Part shown: piece after piece, positions 54,753 through 63,086 of the stretch
Numbering within the stretch: position 1 is the first letter of the stretch
Layout: each line of letters opens with the position of its first letter
Origin: an uncultured Cohaesibacter sp.
Lineage (GTDB): Bacteria; Pseudomonadota; Alphaproteobacteria; Rhizobiales; Cohaesibacteraceae
NCBI RefSeq assembly: GCF_963676275.1
Contig: NZ_OY781091.1
Coordinates: 3,202,775-3,266,774 of the forward strand
Length of the DNA stretch: 64,000 bases
Direction of reading: 5' to 3'
Notes under the pieces: model-generated
What the model was told of the DNA's origin: nothing
The model's input: the letters and a program-made list of their open reading frames with translations, nothing else
Database searches by the model: none
Position numbers and translations under genes: made by a program

Positions 54753-56228
54753 TTAGCGATTGAATGATCTGAGGCTTTCGAGCACCCCCGCCTCCTTGAG
54801 CCGCCCAGCCCACAGCTCAAATGCATTGGTGAACTGCTGGTTATCGGCCAGATCGCCATAATATTCACGCTGCTCCAGCCAGAGCCGGGGATAGTCTTCG
54901 GCTTTTTCTGCTCTGGCCCTGAGACTTTGCCAATTGGGATCATTGGGTTCAATTGCGCTGCCATCTTCGCGCTTGCCGAGACAGTAGCGCATCCAGAGCG
55001 CACTCATCAGGGCAAGGCCCTCTATTGCCATCCCTTTTGCAAGAGCGTCCCGTATCGATGGAATGATGAAGCCGGGCTGACGGCTGGAGCCGTCAAACGC
55101 CACACGGCGGGTCGTATCAATGATTTCCCTGTTTGAGAAGCGGCGCGCGATAAGGTCGAGATAGGCATCCGGCGTCATGCCGGGCACTGGGGAAACGTTG
55201 GGCAGCACTTCCCTCGTCATGGTCTTGTGCAGAAAGTTCCTGATATCCTGATGCTCCATGCAGGCGGCTATGGTGTCAACGCCGAGCAGGCTGCCGGATA
55301 TGGAAATGAGCTGATGGCCACCATTGAGAATGCGCAGTTTCATGGTCTCATATTGGTGGACGTCATCTGAAAAGGTGGCTCCCACCTTGTCCCAGTCGGG
55401 GCGACCAGCGCAAAAGTTGTCCTCGATCACCCATTGCCTGAAATTCTCGTGCGTTACAGGGGCGACATCATCAATGCCGAAGGATCGGACAAGTTCGATT
55501 TCCTTGTCGCCGGTGGCTGGCACGATGCAATCGACCATCGAATTGGGGAAGCTGCAATGGGCATCGATCCAGTCAGCAAGCTCCGGGTCGGACAGGCGGG
55601 CAAGGGAAAGGATGGTCCGGCGCAATATGGCGCCATTGCCCTGAAGATTGTCACAGCATTGACCTGTGAAGGGGCCAGTGCCCTGTTCCCGCCGACGCTT
55701 GAGGGCGGCGATCATGGCACCAAAGGCCGTGCGTGGCGTCTCGGGATATTGCGCGTCATGGACAATATCGGGATGATCCGAGGCAAACTGTCCGGTTGCC
55801 GGGTCGATATAATAACCCCCTTCGGTGACCGTCAGGGATACGATGCGGATATCGGGGCGCGCCATGCGCTCAATGAGGGCGGCGTTGCCTTCTTCCACCG
55901 GCACGAATTCGATCATTGAACCCGTGATTTCGGCAGATTTGCCCGAAGGATCGAGCTCTATCAGGGTGGTCAGGCAGTCCTGCCCGAGCAGGCGGGCGCG
56001 CTGTTCGGCATCGTGGGAGCGAACGCCAGCCCCGACAATCGCCCAATCCTGCGCCAGCCCCTGTTCCAGAAGTTTATGCAGATACCAGGCCTGATGGGCG
56101 CGATGGAAATTGCCAAGGCCGATATGCAGGATGCCTGCCGAAAGCTTGGAGCGATCATAGTCCGGCACCTTTACCGTGTCGGGCATCTTGTTCAATGTTG
56201 CGTTTTGAAGAGGTATCAGCTCATCCAT
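54753..56228 (-). CDS. Mannitol 2-dehydrogenase (polyol/hexuronate dehydrogenase family)
   Basis: 491 residues of the long-chain mannitol dehydrogenase family: HIGLGNFHRAHQAWYLHKLL for NAD binding, FPNSMVDCIVPATGD, and KLRILNGGHQLIS with the catalytic lysine. It oxidises D-mannitol to fructose; D-arabinitol or fructuronate are alternatives within the family. The start overlaps the SDR stop by 13 bp. Last gene of the polyol operon. Confidence 0.9.
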   Translation of the reverse strand: MDELIPLQNATLNKMPDTVKVPDYDRSKLSAGILHIGLGNFHRAHQAWYLHKLLEQGLAQDWAIVGAGVRSHDAEQRARLLGQDCLTTLIELDPSGKSAEITGSMIEFVPVEEGNAALIERMARPDIRIVSLTVTEGGYYIDPATGQFASDHPDIVHDAQYPETPRTAFGAMIAALKRRREQGTGPFTGQCCDNLQGNGAILRRTILSLARLSDPELADWIDAHCSFPNSMVDCIVPATGDKEIELVRSFGIDDVAPVTHENFRQWVIEDNFCAGRPDWDKVGATFSDDVHQYETMKLRILNGGHQLISISGSLLGVDTIAACMEHQDIRNFLHKTMTREVLPNVSPVPGMTPDAYLDLIARRFSNREIIDTTRRVAFDGSSRQPGFIIPSIRDALAKGMAIEGLALMSALWMRYCLGKREDGSAIEPNDPNWQSLRARAEKAEDYPRLWLEQREYYGDLADNQQFTNAFELWAGRLKEAGVLESLRSFNR

Positions 56229-56992
56229 TGGCCACCGTCCACATTGTAGGTTTGAGCGAGAATATAGTCGGCTTCGTCACTTGCCAGAAAGATGGCCATG
56301 CCGGTGAGGTCGGAGGCGGTTCCCATGCGTCCGTAGGGCACAGCTTCTCCGACCTCTTTCTTCTTCTGACCGGGAGCCTTGTGCTCAAGATCGGCAAAGA
56401 AGGCGTCAACACCATTCCAATGCTCGCCATCAACGACCCCCGGCGCAATGGCATTCACATTGATGCCATGCCGGATAAGGTTGAGCGCTGCCGATTGGGT
56501 GAGCGAAATGACCGCTGCCTTGGAGGCGCAATAGACGGCGACCAGAGGCTCGCCGCGGCGTCCGGCCTGACTGGCCATGTTGATGATCCGACCGCGGATC
56601 TTGCGCTCGATCATGTGGCGGGCGACGGCCTGCATGGAGAAAAGGGTTCCGGCGACATTGATGTCGAAGACCTTTTGAAAATCCTCCCGCCTGATGTCGG
56701 CAATGGCAGCCGCCGTAAAGATCGCGGCATTGTTGATGAGGATATCGATCTGGCCCAGCTTGCTCACGGCTTCATTGACCGCGCTTTCGATGCTGGCCTG
56801 CTGGGCAACATCCATATGAATGGCGATGGCTTCTGGCCCGATGCTGGCGGCGCTTTCCCTTGCCCGATCCAGATCGATATCGGCGATGGCCACCTCTGCC
56901 CCCTCTTTCACATAGGCGGCAGCGAAGGCAAAGCCGATGCCTCTTGCTGCTCCGGTGATCAGGGCCTTCTTGCCTGCAAGACGTTTCATCAT
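56216..56992 (-). CDS. Sorbitol (L-iditol 2-) dehydrogenase, SDR family
   Basis: 258 residues: [25 protein letters not shown], active-site Ser/Tyr/Lys in [21 protein letters not shown] (split), DGGQWMS at the end. Very like SmoS/PolS sorbitol dehydrogenases of alphaproteobacteria. Starts with a 4-bp overlap on the ATPase gene. Confidence 0.9.
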   Translation of the reverse strand: MMKRLAGKKALITGAARGIGFAFAAAYVKEGAEVAIADIDLDRARESAASIGPEAIAIHMDVAQQASIESAVNEAVSKLGQIDILINNAAIFTAAAIADIRREDFQKVFDINVAGTLFSMQAVARHMIERKIRGRIINMASQAGRRGEPLVAVYCASKAAVISLTQSAALNLIRHGINVNAIAPGVVDGEHWNGVDAFFADLEHKAPGQKKKEVGEAVPYGRMGTASDLTGMAIFLASDEADYILAQTYNVDGGQWMS

Positions 56993-57996
56993 ATCCGTAG
57001 CCCTTTATCGTCGAATTTGTGAATTTGGGCTGCGTCGGCAGACAGATAGACCGTGTCGCCGTGATTGATCGAAAGCTCTCCGCTTGCGCGAACCGTCATC
57101 GGATCGCAGCCTTGCACGCCATGCACATGAATAAAGGTGTCCGAGCCGAGATGTTCTGCCACCCCGACAGTGCCTTGCCAGCAATTCTCTCTTGGGTCCG
57201 GGGAAACCTGAATATGTTCTGGGCGAATGCCGATAGTGTGGGCGCCGAGGGCTGCGGCCTTCTCGCCTTCAATGAAATTCATCTTGGGAGAGCCGATAAA
57301 GCCCGCGACGAACCTGTTGCGCGGTGTGCGATAAAGCTCAAGGGGGGAGCCGACCTGTTCGATAACGCCAGCCTGCAAGACAACGATCTTGTCGGCCATG
57401 GTCATGGCTTCCACCTGATCATGGGTCACATAGATCATGGTTGTCTTGAGCCTCTTGTGCATCTCACTGATCTCAAGGCGCATGCCAACCCGCAATGCGG
57501 CATCAAGATTGGAAAGAGGCTCGTCAAACAGGAAGGCGGTCGGGTCGCGTACAATGGCGCGACCGATTGCGACGCGCTGACGCTGCCCTCCGGAAAGCTG
57601 GCCCGGCTTGCGGTCGAGATAGTCCGTCAGGTTGAGGGCCTTGGCGGCCGCCTCGATGCGCTTTTTCTGCTCGGCCTCGTCAACTCCGGCCATACGCATG
57701 GGAAAAGCGATATTCTTGCGCACGGTCATATGCGGATAGAGGGCATAGGTCTGAAAGACCATGGCCAGTTCACGCTTGGAGGGCGGTATTTCGGTTACGT
57801 CCCTGTCATCGATGAGAATGCGCCCCGATGTCAGGTCCTCCAGCCCGGCGATCAGGCGCAACAGAGTCGACTTGCCACAGCCCGAGGGGCCAACAAAGAC
57901 GGCAAATTCGCCATCTTCAATGGTCAGGTCGAGCGGTGGGATCACCTCAAGCTCACCGAATTTCTTGGTAATAGTTTCCAGTACGATGCGTCCCAT
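56989..57996 (-). CDS. Polyol ABC transporter ATPase (SmoK-like)
   Basis: 335 residues; Walker [10 protein letters not shown], signature [37 protein letters not shown], and a short TOBE domain. All catalytic residues are present, unlike the MalK homologue at 47 kb. AGGAA precedes ATG 57996. Confidence 0.93.
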   Translation of the reverse strand: MGRIVLETITKKFGELEVIPPLDLTIEDGEFAVFVGPSGCGKSTLLRLIAGLEDLTSGRILIDDRDVTEIPPSKRELAMVFQTYALYPHMTVRKNIAFPMRMAGVDEAEQKKRIEAAAKALNLTDYLDRKPGQLSGGQRQRVAIGRAIVRDPTAFLFDEPLSNLDAALRVGMRLEISEMHKRLKTTMIYVTHDQVEAMTMADKIVVLQAGVIEQVGSPLELYRTPRNRFVAGFIGSPKMNFIEGEKAAALGAHTIGIRPEHIQVSPDPRENCWQGTVGVAEHLGSDTFIHVHGVQGCDPMTVRASGELSINHGDTVYLSADAAQIHKFDDKGLRI

Positions 57997-58005
57997 GATC
58001 TTTTC

Positions 58006-58842
58006 CTACTTCACGGCGCCGAAGGTCAAACCTTGGACCAATTGTTTTTGACAGAACCAGCCGAGCACGATGATCGGGCCGACGGCAGCGGCAGAGACGG
58101 CAGAAAGACGTCCGAAGAAGAGGCCTTCCGGTGCACGGTTGCCTTCGATCAGCTTGGAGAGAGTGGCTGCTTCCGTGGTTGTCAGGCGAACGGTCCAATA
58201 GGCTTCGTTCCAGCAGAAGATGAAGCACAGCAGGGCCGTGGAGGCGATGCCGCCCCATGCCAGCGGGACCAAGATCTCGTGCACCTCGCCCCATGTGTTC
58301 ACGCCGTCCATCTTTCCCGCCTCGATGATTTCTCGCGGGATTTCCTTGAAATAGGTGAACAGCATCCAGACCACGATGGGCAGGTTGATCAGGCTGAGGA
58401 CAAGGATCAGCAGAAAATGGGTGTCGAAGATGCCGAGGAAATTCTTGGTCAGGAATGTCATCGGATAGAGCACCGCAGCGGCGGGCAGCATCTTGGTGGA
58501 CAGCATCCACATCAGCACATCCTTGGTGCGCTTGCTTGGATTGAAGGCCATCGCGTAGGCTGCCGGAATGCCAACCGCCAGTGTGAAGCCGGTCGCAAAG
58601 ACGGAGGTTATGACCGAGTTGGCAGCAAAGCGCCAATAGTCATAATTCTCGGTCATGTTGATATAATTTTCGAGCGTTGGCGTGAAAAACAGCAGGAATT
58701 CCGGCTTCACGGCATCCGCATCGGTCTTGAAGCTGGTCAGGATCATCCAAAAGATGGGGAAGAAGAACATAAGTCCCACGCCCCAGGCCAGGATCGCCCG
58801 ACTTGCTCTTCCATATCGGTTGGATTCTGCAACAATTGCCAT
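58006..58842 (-). CDS. Polyol ABC transporter permease (SmoG-like)
   Basis: 278 residues with six membrane segments and the coupling loop EAGKMDGVNTWGEVHEILVP. It lies 9 bp before the ATPase gene and follows its partner permease by 11 bp. AGGAA upstream of the ATG. Confidence 0.92.
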   Translation of the reverse strand: MAIVAESNRYGRASRAILAWGVGLMFFFPIFWMILTSFKTDADAVKPEFLLFFTPTLENYINMTENYDYWRFAANSVITSVFATGFTLAVGIPAAYAMAFNPSKRTKDVLMWMLSTKMLPAAAVLYPMTFLTKNFLGIFDTHFLLILVLSLINLPIVVWMLFTYFKEIPREIIEAGKMDGVNTWGEVHEILVPLAWGGIASTALLCFIFCWNEAYWTVRLTTTEAATLSKLIEGNRAPEGLFFGRLSAVSAAAVGPIIVLGWFCQKQLVQGLTFGAVK

Positions 58843-58853
58843 GGATCTGGTTC

Positions 58854-59792
58854 CTATTCCATCAGAGTTTTGCCAATCATGCGCAGAAGAAAAATCGCGA
58901 CGATGTTGGCAAGAATGACCGCAAAAATGCCCGTGGCGCTGGCAGCACCGATATTGTTGTTGGCAAATTCGCCGATCAGATAAGGCAGGTTCTTGTTTCC
59001 GTTGCCGCGGCTGACGATCTCGATTTCGGCATAGAGCGAGAGGTGAAAGATCGCCTGTATCATCACCACGATGGCGATCGGGCGCCCCAGATGTGGCAAT
59101 GTCAGAAAGCGGAATTGAGACCAGGCTCCAGCGCCGTCGAGCACCGCAGCTTCCTTCTGCTGCTGGTCTTCAGACTGTAGCGAGGTCATGAAAATCAGCA
59201 CGGCAAAGGGCGTCCATTGCCATGTAACCATGATGATCACCGCATAGGCGGATGTCTGCGTTGCGCGGAAGGAGATCGGTTCCAGCGTTGGCCAGAGCGA
59301 GAAGAACCAGCCAATCAGCGGCATGTCCCGCAGCAACTGGATCAGGCTGTTAATGCCTTCAATGGCAACGCCCTGAAGGCCAAGTACCGGATCAAGGATC
59401 ATGTTGATCCAGAGCACGGCATTGACCGCAGGCATGACGAAGAAAGGCGAAATCAGCAAAACCCGCACGATGCCGCGCCCGGGAAAACTTCTGTTGATGA
59501 GGATGGCAATCAACACCCCCAGAATGACTGTCAGAAACAGAATACTGCATACGATAAACAGGCTGTTCTGAACGGCAAACCAGAAGTCCTTTGCCTCAAG
59601 CACAAATTCATAATTGCCAAGGCCGCGCCAGTTGCCCAGAGACGGAGATGTCCATTCCGGCCGGCGCAAATTGTTGAGAACATAGCGAATGAATGAGAAA
59701 TAGAGTGTCATGCTCAGCGGCACGATCATCCAGGCCAGCAGCAACAGGACAGCTGGCGTCTGGAGCGCGCGCGCAAGTCGTCTCTTGGTCAT
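58854..59792 (-). CDS. Polyol ABC transporter permease (SmoF-like)
   Basis: 312 residues, six membrane segments, coupling loop EAAVLDGAGAWSQFRFLTLP. Start ATG 59792 after GGGAGG. Separated from the binding-protein gene by 170 bp containing a strong hairpin. Confidence 0.92.
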   Translation of the reverse strand: MTKRRLARALQTPAVLLLLAWMIVPLSMTLYFSFIRYVLNNLRRPEWTSPSLGNWRGLGNYEFVLEAKDFWFAVQNSLFIVCSILFLTVILGVLIAILINRSFPGRGIVRVLLISPFFVMPAVNAVLWINMILDPVLGLQGVAIEGINSLIQLLRDMPLIGWFFSLWPTLEPISFRATQTSAYAVIIMVTWQWTPFAVLIFMTSLQSEDQQQKEAAVLDGAGAWSQFRFLTLPHLGRPIAIVVMIQAIFHLSLYAEIEIVSRGNGNKNLPYLIGEFANNNIGAASATGIFAVILANIVAIFLLRMIGKTLME

Positions 59793-59921
59793 GTCTCGCC
59801 CCTCCCTGCGAGTGAATGGATGGCAGACCGATGGTCTGTCCGCATTCTCCGGACAAGCCTGCTTTTATGCCTTCCTCTTGGGGGCGCTTGGGCTGTCCGG
59901 AGATGTCTTCTGTGTGAGGGA

Positions 59922-59947
59922 AGAAGGCCCGAACTGTCGGGCCTTCT
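59922..59947 (-). other. Intercistronic hairpin after the smoE-like gene
   Basis: A perfect 11-bp stem AGAAGGCCCGA / TCGGGCCTTCT with a 4-nt loop starts 15 nt after the binding-protein stop. No clear T-run in the leftward direction, so likely protective or partial attenuation. Confidence 0.6.
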
Positions 59948-59962
59948 CCTTTGCGGGAGGAA

Positions 59963-61258
59963 TTATTCGAAGTAGCCAGCTTCTTTCATGATGGCCTCGG
60001 CGGCTTCCTGAGAGGCAGCCAGAGCCTCATCCACCGATTTCGCACCAGAGAGCGCGGCGGCCATTTCCTGAGCAACAGCGGAGCCGACCTCGGGGAATTC
60101 CGGAATGGCAGCAAACTGAACACCGACATAAGGCTTCAGATCGGTAGCTTCAGGCGCTGCGGTTTCAATGGCCTTGAGTTCCGCTGCGGCAAATTTGGCG
60201 GCAGCCTGAAATTCCGCAATGGCGTAGGTTGACTTGCGCGTGCCGGTGGGCACGGAACCCCAGCCGAAATCCGGATGACTTGCGACGGCCTGGACATAGT
60301 CCTTTGATGTCGCCCATTCGATGAAGGCCTTGGCTTCATCGGAATTGTCCGTTCCCGAGGGAACCGCCATTGCCCATGCCCAGAGCCAGTTTGCTCCTAC
60401 AGGATTGCCGGCATTTGGCGACTGGGCGTAGGCGACCCCGTCCACCTGAAGGAAGGAGGCTGCGATCGTCGCATCGATCCACATGCCGCATTTGCCTTCA
60501 TTGTAAAGCGCCAGAATCTCGTTGAAGGAGTTGCCTTCGGATCCCGGAGGGCCATAGGTTCCCAGCAAATCGACATAGAAATTGATGGCCGAGCGCCAGG
60601 CATCGGAATTGATGGTCGGTTTGAAATCCTTGTCGAACCAGGCACCACCAAAGGAATTCACCATGGTGGTGATAAAGGCCATATTGTCGCCCCAGCCCGG
60701 CTTGCCGCGCAGGCAGACGCCATAGACACCCTTTTCCGGATCATGAATGGCCTTGGCGGCCGCCTTGATATTGTCCCAGCTGTCATTATCGGCGATCTTG
60801 ACGCCCGCGGCGTCGGTCAGATCCTTGCGATACATGACCATGGACGATTCCCCATAGAAGGGAGCTGCAAAGAGCTGGCCATTGTAGGAAAGGCCATTGC
60901 GGATCGCTGGCAGCATGTCGTCCAGATCATAGTCCGCCCCGAAATTGAGCGGCTCGATCCATCCGGCTTCACCCCAGATCGGGGCTTCCTGCATGCCGAT
61001 ATTGATGATGTCATACTGACCACCACCGGTCGCGGTGTCGGATGTCACCTGCTCGCGCAGCACCCCCTCTTCCAGAGAAACCCAGTTGAGCTTCACTCCG
61101 GTTTTTTCTGTGTAGGCCTGAGCGACCTTCTGCATGTTGATCATGTGACCGTTATTGACGATCGCGATGGTCAGTGATTTGTCGCCATCCGCAGCCAGTG
61201 CGCCGGTTGCGATGACAGCCATGGCCGTCGAAAGGCCAAGCAGTTTTGAGTAAGGCAT
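59963..61258 (-). CDS. Polyol ABC transporter, substrate-binding protein (SmoE-like)
   Basis: 431 residues. Signal peptide MPYSKLLGLSTAMAVIATGALA; body GVKLNWVSLEEGVLREQVTSD, GQYDIINIGMQEAPIWGEAG and LFAAPFYGESSMVMYRKDL, as in SmoE/MtlE binding proteins for sorbitol and mannitol. ATG 61258 follows GGGAGGAAG; the frame continues to 61324 without a signal peptide. First gene of the polyol operon. Confidence 0.92.
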   Translation of the reverse strand: MPYSKLLGLSTAMAVIATGALAADGDKSLTIAIVNNGHMINMQKVAQAYTEKTGVKLNWVSLEEGVLREQVTSDTATGGGQYDIINIGMQEAPIWGEAGWIEPLNFGADYDLDDMLPAIRNGLSYNGQLFAAPFYGESSMVMYRKDLTDAAGVKIADNDSWDNIKAAAKAIHDPEKGVYGVCLRGKPGWGDNMAFITTMVNSFGGAWFDKDFKPTINSDAWRSAINFYVDLLGTYGPPGSEGNSFNEILALYNEGKCGMWIDATIAASFLQVDGVAYAQSPNAGNPVGANWLWAWAMAVPSGTDNSDEAKAFIEWATSKDYVQAVASHPDFGWGSVPTGTRKSTYAIAEFQAAAKFAAAELKAIETAAPEATDLKPYVGVQFAAIPEFPEVGSAVAQEMAAALSGAKSVDEALAASQEAAEAIMKEAGYFE

Positions 61259-61331
61259 CCAATCTTCCTCCCTAGATTGCACTGAATAGAGAGGAACTAG
61301 AACATGAAGATACCGCGCGGTCAACTAATTT

Positions 61332-61345
61332 TTTACGCGCGTAAA
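61332..61345. promoter_or_regulatory. LacI-type operator upstream of the polyol operon
   Basis: TTTACGCGCGTAAA, a perfect 14-bp palindrome 74 bp before the smoE-like start and beside the LacI stop. The CG centre is typical of LacI-family operators. A near copy precedes the LacI gene. Confidence 0.7.
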
Positions 61346-61352
61346 TATTACG

Positions 61353-62387
61353 TCAGGCAGATTTGCGCATGATCAGCTTGCCTTCGAAAAAGGTGTCCGG
61401 TCTCTGCAACACTTGCTCGTCAGTTTTGACAGATTCCAGAAGGACTTCGACAGCGCGCCCGGAGATTGCGTTATAGTCCTGAGCTATGGTTGTGAGTTGT
61501 GGATAAGTAAACCGCGAGAAGGGATGGTCATCCTGCCCGGCGACGCGAATATCTGCGTCTGCAGCAAGGCCGATCTTCAGACCCTTTTCATGGCAGGCCG
61601 CCAAAAAGCCGATTGCAAGACGATCATTGCTGCACAGGATGGTGTTGGTCTTGAATGCACCGGCGCCAAGCATTTTCAGCCCACCTTCATAGCCGATATC
61701 TTCCAATGCCCAGCCTTCTCCCTCGATCTGCACAATTTCGGGCTCCAGCCCATGACTTTGCATGGCATTGATATAGCCCTGACGCCTCTTGCGCGCGTTC
61801 GGGTTTGGAGGTGTCTTCATTTCCAGAAGGGTCGGAGCCTCGCCGCTACGGCAAAGATATTCAACCATCAGAGTGGTGAATTGGGCATTGTCCGAACCGA
61901 CGAACGCCATACCTATATCATTGATATTACTATCGAACAATACAGTTGGAACATCCTTGCAGAAGGCCGCGACGGCATCCTGATCCGATAGGCGGCCAAG
62001 AGGAGCGAGCAATACGCCAGAGGGCTTCATCGACCGCAAGGTGTCAAAAACTTCGCGTTCATAGGCGGCCGAACCATTTGAGCTGAAGAGCGATGGCGAA
62101 TAGCCGGCAGCGACGCATTTGGCGGCAAGATTACGGACAATTTCGCCGAAAAAGGGGTCCGACAGATAGGGAACGACAATGCCAATTGTCTTGGTCAGTC
62201 GCCTGTTCTGATTGATCGCGTAAATGTTGGGGCGATAGTCGAACTTTTCCAAAGCAGCTTCTATCCGCTGCCGGGTGGCGGGCCTTACGCTGCTGGGATC
62301 GTTGAAATATTTGGATACGGTAGGACGGGATAAGCCACTCGCCTCAGCGAATTGCTCCATATTGCGGATTTTCGGAATGCGTGACAT
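61353..62387 (-). CDS. LacI-family regulator of the polyol operon
   Basis: 344 residues. DNA-binding head NMEQFAEASGLSRPTVSKYF, hinge ALEKFDYRPN, then the sensor domain with IGIVVPYLSDPFFGEIV, ILCSNDRLAIGFLAA and AGQDDHPFSRFTYPQLTTI. It sits directly upstream of the operon in the same orientation. Two operator-like palindromes suggest it controls both the transporter and itself. Confidence 0.92.
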   Translation of the reverse strand: MSRIPKIRNMEQFAEASGLSRPTVSKYFNDPSSVRPATRQRIEAALEKFDYRPNIYAINQNRRLTKTIGIVVPYLSDPFFGEIVRNLAAKCVAAGYSPSLFSSNGSAAYEREVFDTLRSMKPSGVLLAPLGRLSDQDAVAAFCKDVPTVLFDSNINDIGMAFVGSDNAQFTTLMVEYLCRSGEAPTLLEMKTPPNPNARKRRQGYINAMQSHGLEPEIVQIEGEGWALEDIGYEGGLKMLGAGAFKTNTILCSNDRLAIGFLAACHEKGLKIGLAADADIRVAGQDDHPFSRFTYPQLTTIAQDYNAISGRAVEVLLESVKTDEQVLQRPDTFFEGKLIMRKSA

Positions 62388-62432
62388 CGTAACTTGTTCT
62401 CTTTTTTTGCCCTACAAAAGAAACACAAATAA

Positions 62433-62446
62433 TTTACGCGCGCAAT
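62433..62446. promoter_or_regulatory. Second operator, upstream of the lacI gene
   Basis: TTTACGCGCGCAAT matches the smoE operator at 12 of 14 positions and lies 46 bp before the lacI start, implying autoregulation. Confidence 0.55.
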
Positions 62447-62854
62447 TTTTAATTTTACAAAAATTCACAGTTGCCCTCGCAACAAGATGCCCAACGGGGC
62501 CACCCCACCATTCTTGCCCACCGTCAATTCTATTCCGCAATGGCGTTGCCCTTTGCTGCGATAAAGGTCAGAACCAAGCCCCGATCCGAAGAGGAGAGCC
62601 GCGGATGGTCCAGTCAGTTGGCCGGATAATGGAGAAAGAAGTCAGCAGCAGAAAAACAAAAGCCTTCAAACGAAAGTCCGGCCTTTTGCAACGGGATCAA
62701 ATGCGACTGAGAAGAAGCTTGCCATCGTCACCACCCCTTTTGAGCAGGCTGCGAATGCCGCTAAGCGTTCACTGAATGCTGCTAGGATAGGAAATCGCGT
62801 CTTTTCAATGCGACAAACCAATGGCAACGATTAGAAAATTTGGGAAGGCTGTTT

Positions 62855-62891
62855 TAAAATACAAAACCCGTCAACTCATCGAGTTAACGGG
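62855..62891 (-). terminator. Minus-strand intrinsic terminator of an unidentified transcript
   Basis: Read leftward, CCCGTTAACTC-GAT-GAGTTGACGGG pairs fully (one G-U) and is followed by TTTTGTATTTT. On the plus strand one pair is C-A and no T-run follows, so the signal belongs to a leftward RNA. No leftward gene ends here, which points to a non-coding RNA. Confidence 0.7.
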
Positions 62892-62900
62892 CGAAAATTG

Positions 62901-62918
62901 GTTGCGAGGGCTCGCAAC
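62901..62918. repeat. Perfect inverted repeat GTTGCGAG-GG-CTCGCAAC
   Basis: Eight-base arms with a two-base spacer, 10 bp from the terminator stem. As RNA it makes a tight hairpin just before the terminator. The left arm with its flank also resembles the 3' end of the initiator tRNA at 27688. Confidence 0.6.
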
Positions 62919-63002
62919 AGCCGTACCCCTACATATCACTTTTGCGTCTAACGCTGAGCACCTCGTAGAAGCTAAGACACCAAAATGCAAGAACTTTTTC
63001 CT

Positions 63003-63080
63003 ACTGTGGGAAACCAGAATTACAAAATGCCCAGCTACCCCGATTAAGGTTCCCTTTAGCTGCAGCGATGCCCAAGGGGA
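63003..63080 (+). ncRNA. Candidate tracrRNA-like anti-repeat and nexus
   Basis: 63003-63041 resembles the reverse complement of the CRISPR repeat. About 14 of the first 19 positions match (ACTGT...CAGAA.T), and after a 3-nt gap 8 of the last 14 match (CCAGC). It is followed by TTCCCTT / AAGGGGA (63050-63056 / 63074-63080), a nexus-like stem. It ends 6 bp before the first repeat. No terminator is visible in this direction, so an eroded inverted repeat is the alternative. Confidence 0.35.
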
Positions 63081-63086
63081 TAACGA

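Larger units (their letters stand above)
62447..63002. other. Gene-free stretch before the CRISPR array
   Basis: Short open frames are present on both strands but without ribosome sites or recognisable protein families. The stretch holds a minus-strand terminator and a perfect inverted repeat (separate entries). It may encode a small RNA. I see no cas gene. Confidence 0.45.

Noticed and set aside
57019-58983. 654-residue open frame on the plus strand
   Set aside because: Antisense to the polyol ATPase and permease; no recognisable domain.
62786-62799. GATAGGAAATCGCG as a tracrRNA anti-repeat core
   Set aside because: Eleven of 14 bases match the repeat complement, but this is near chance for the region and no further pairing extends it.
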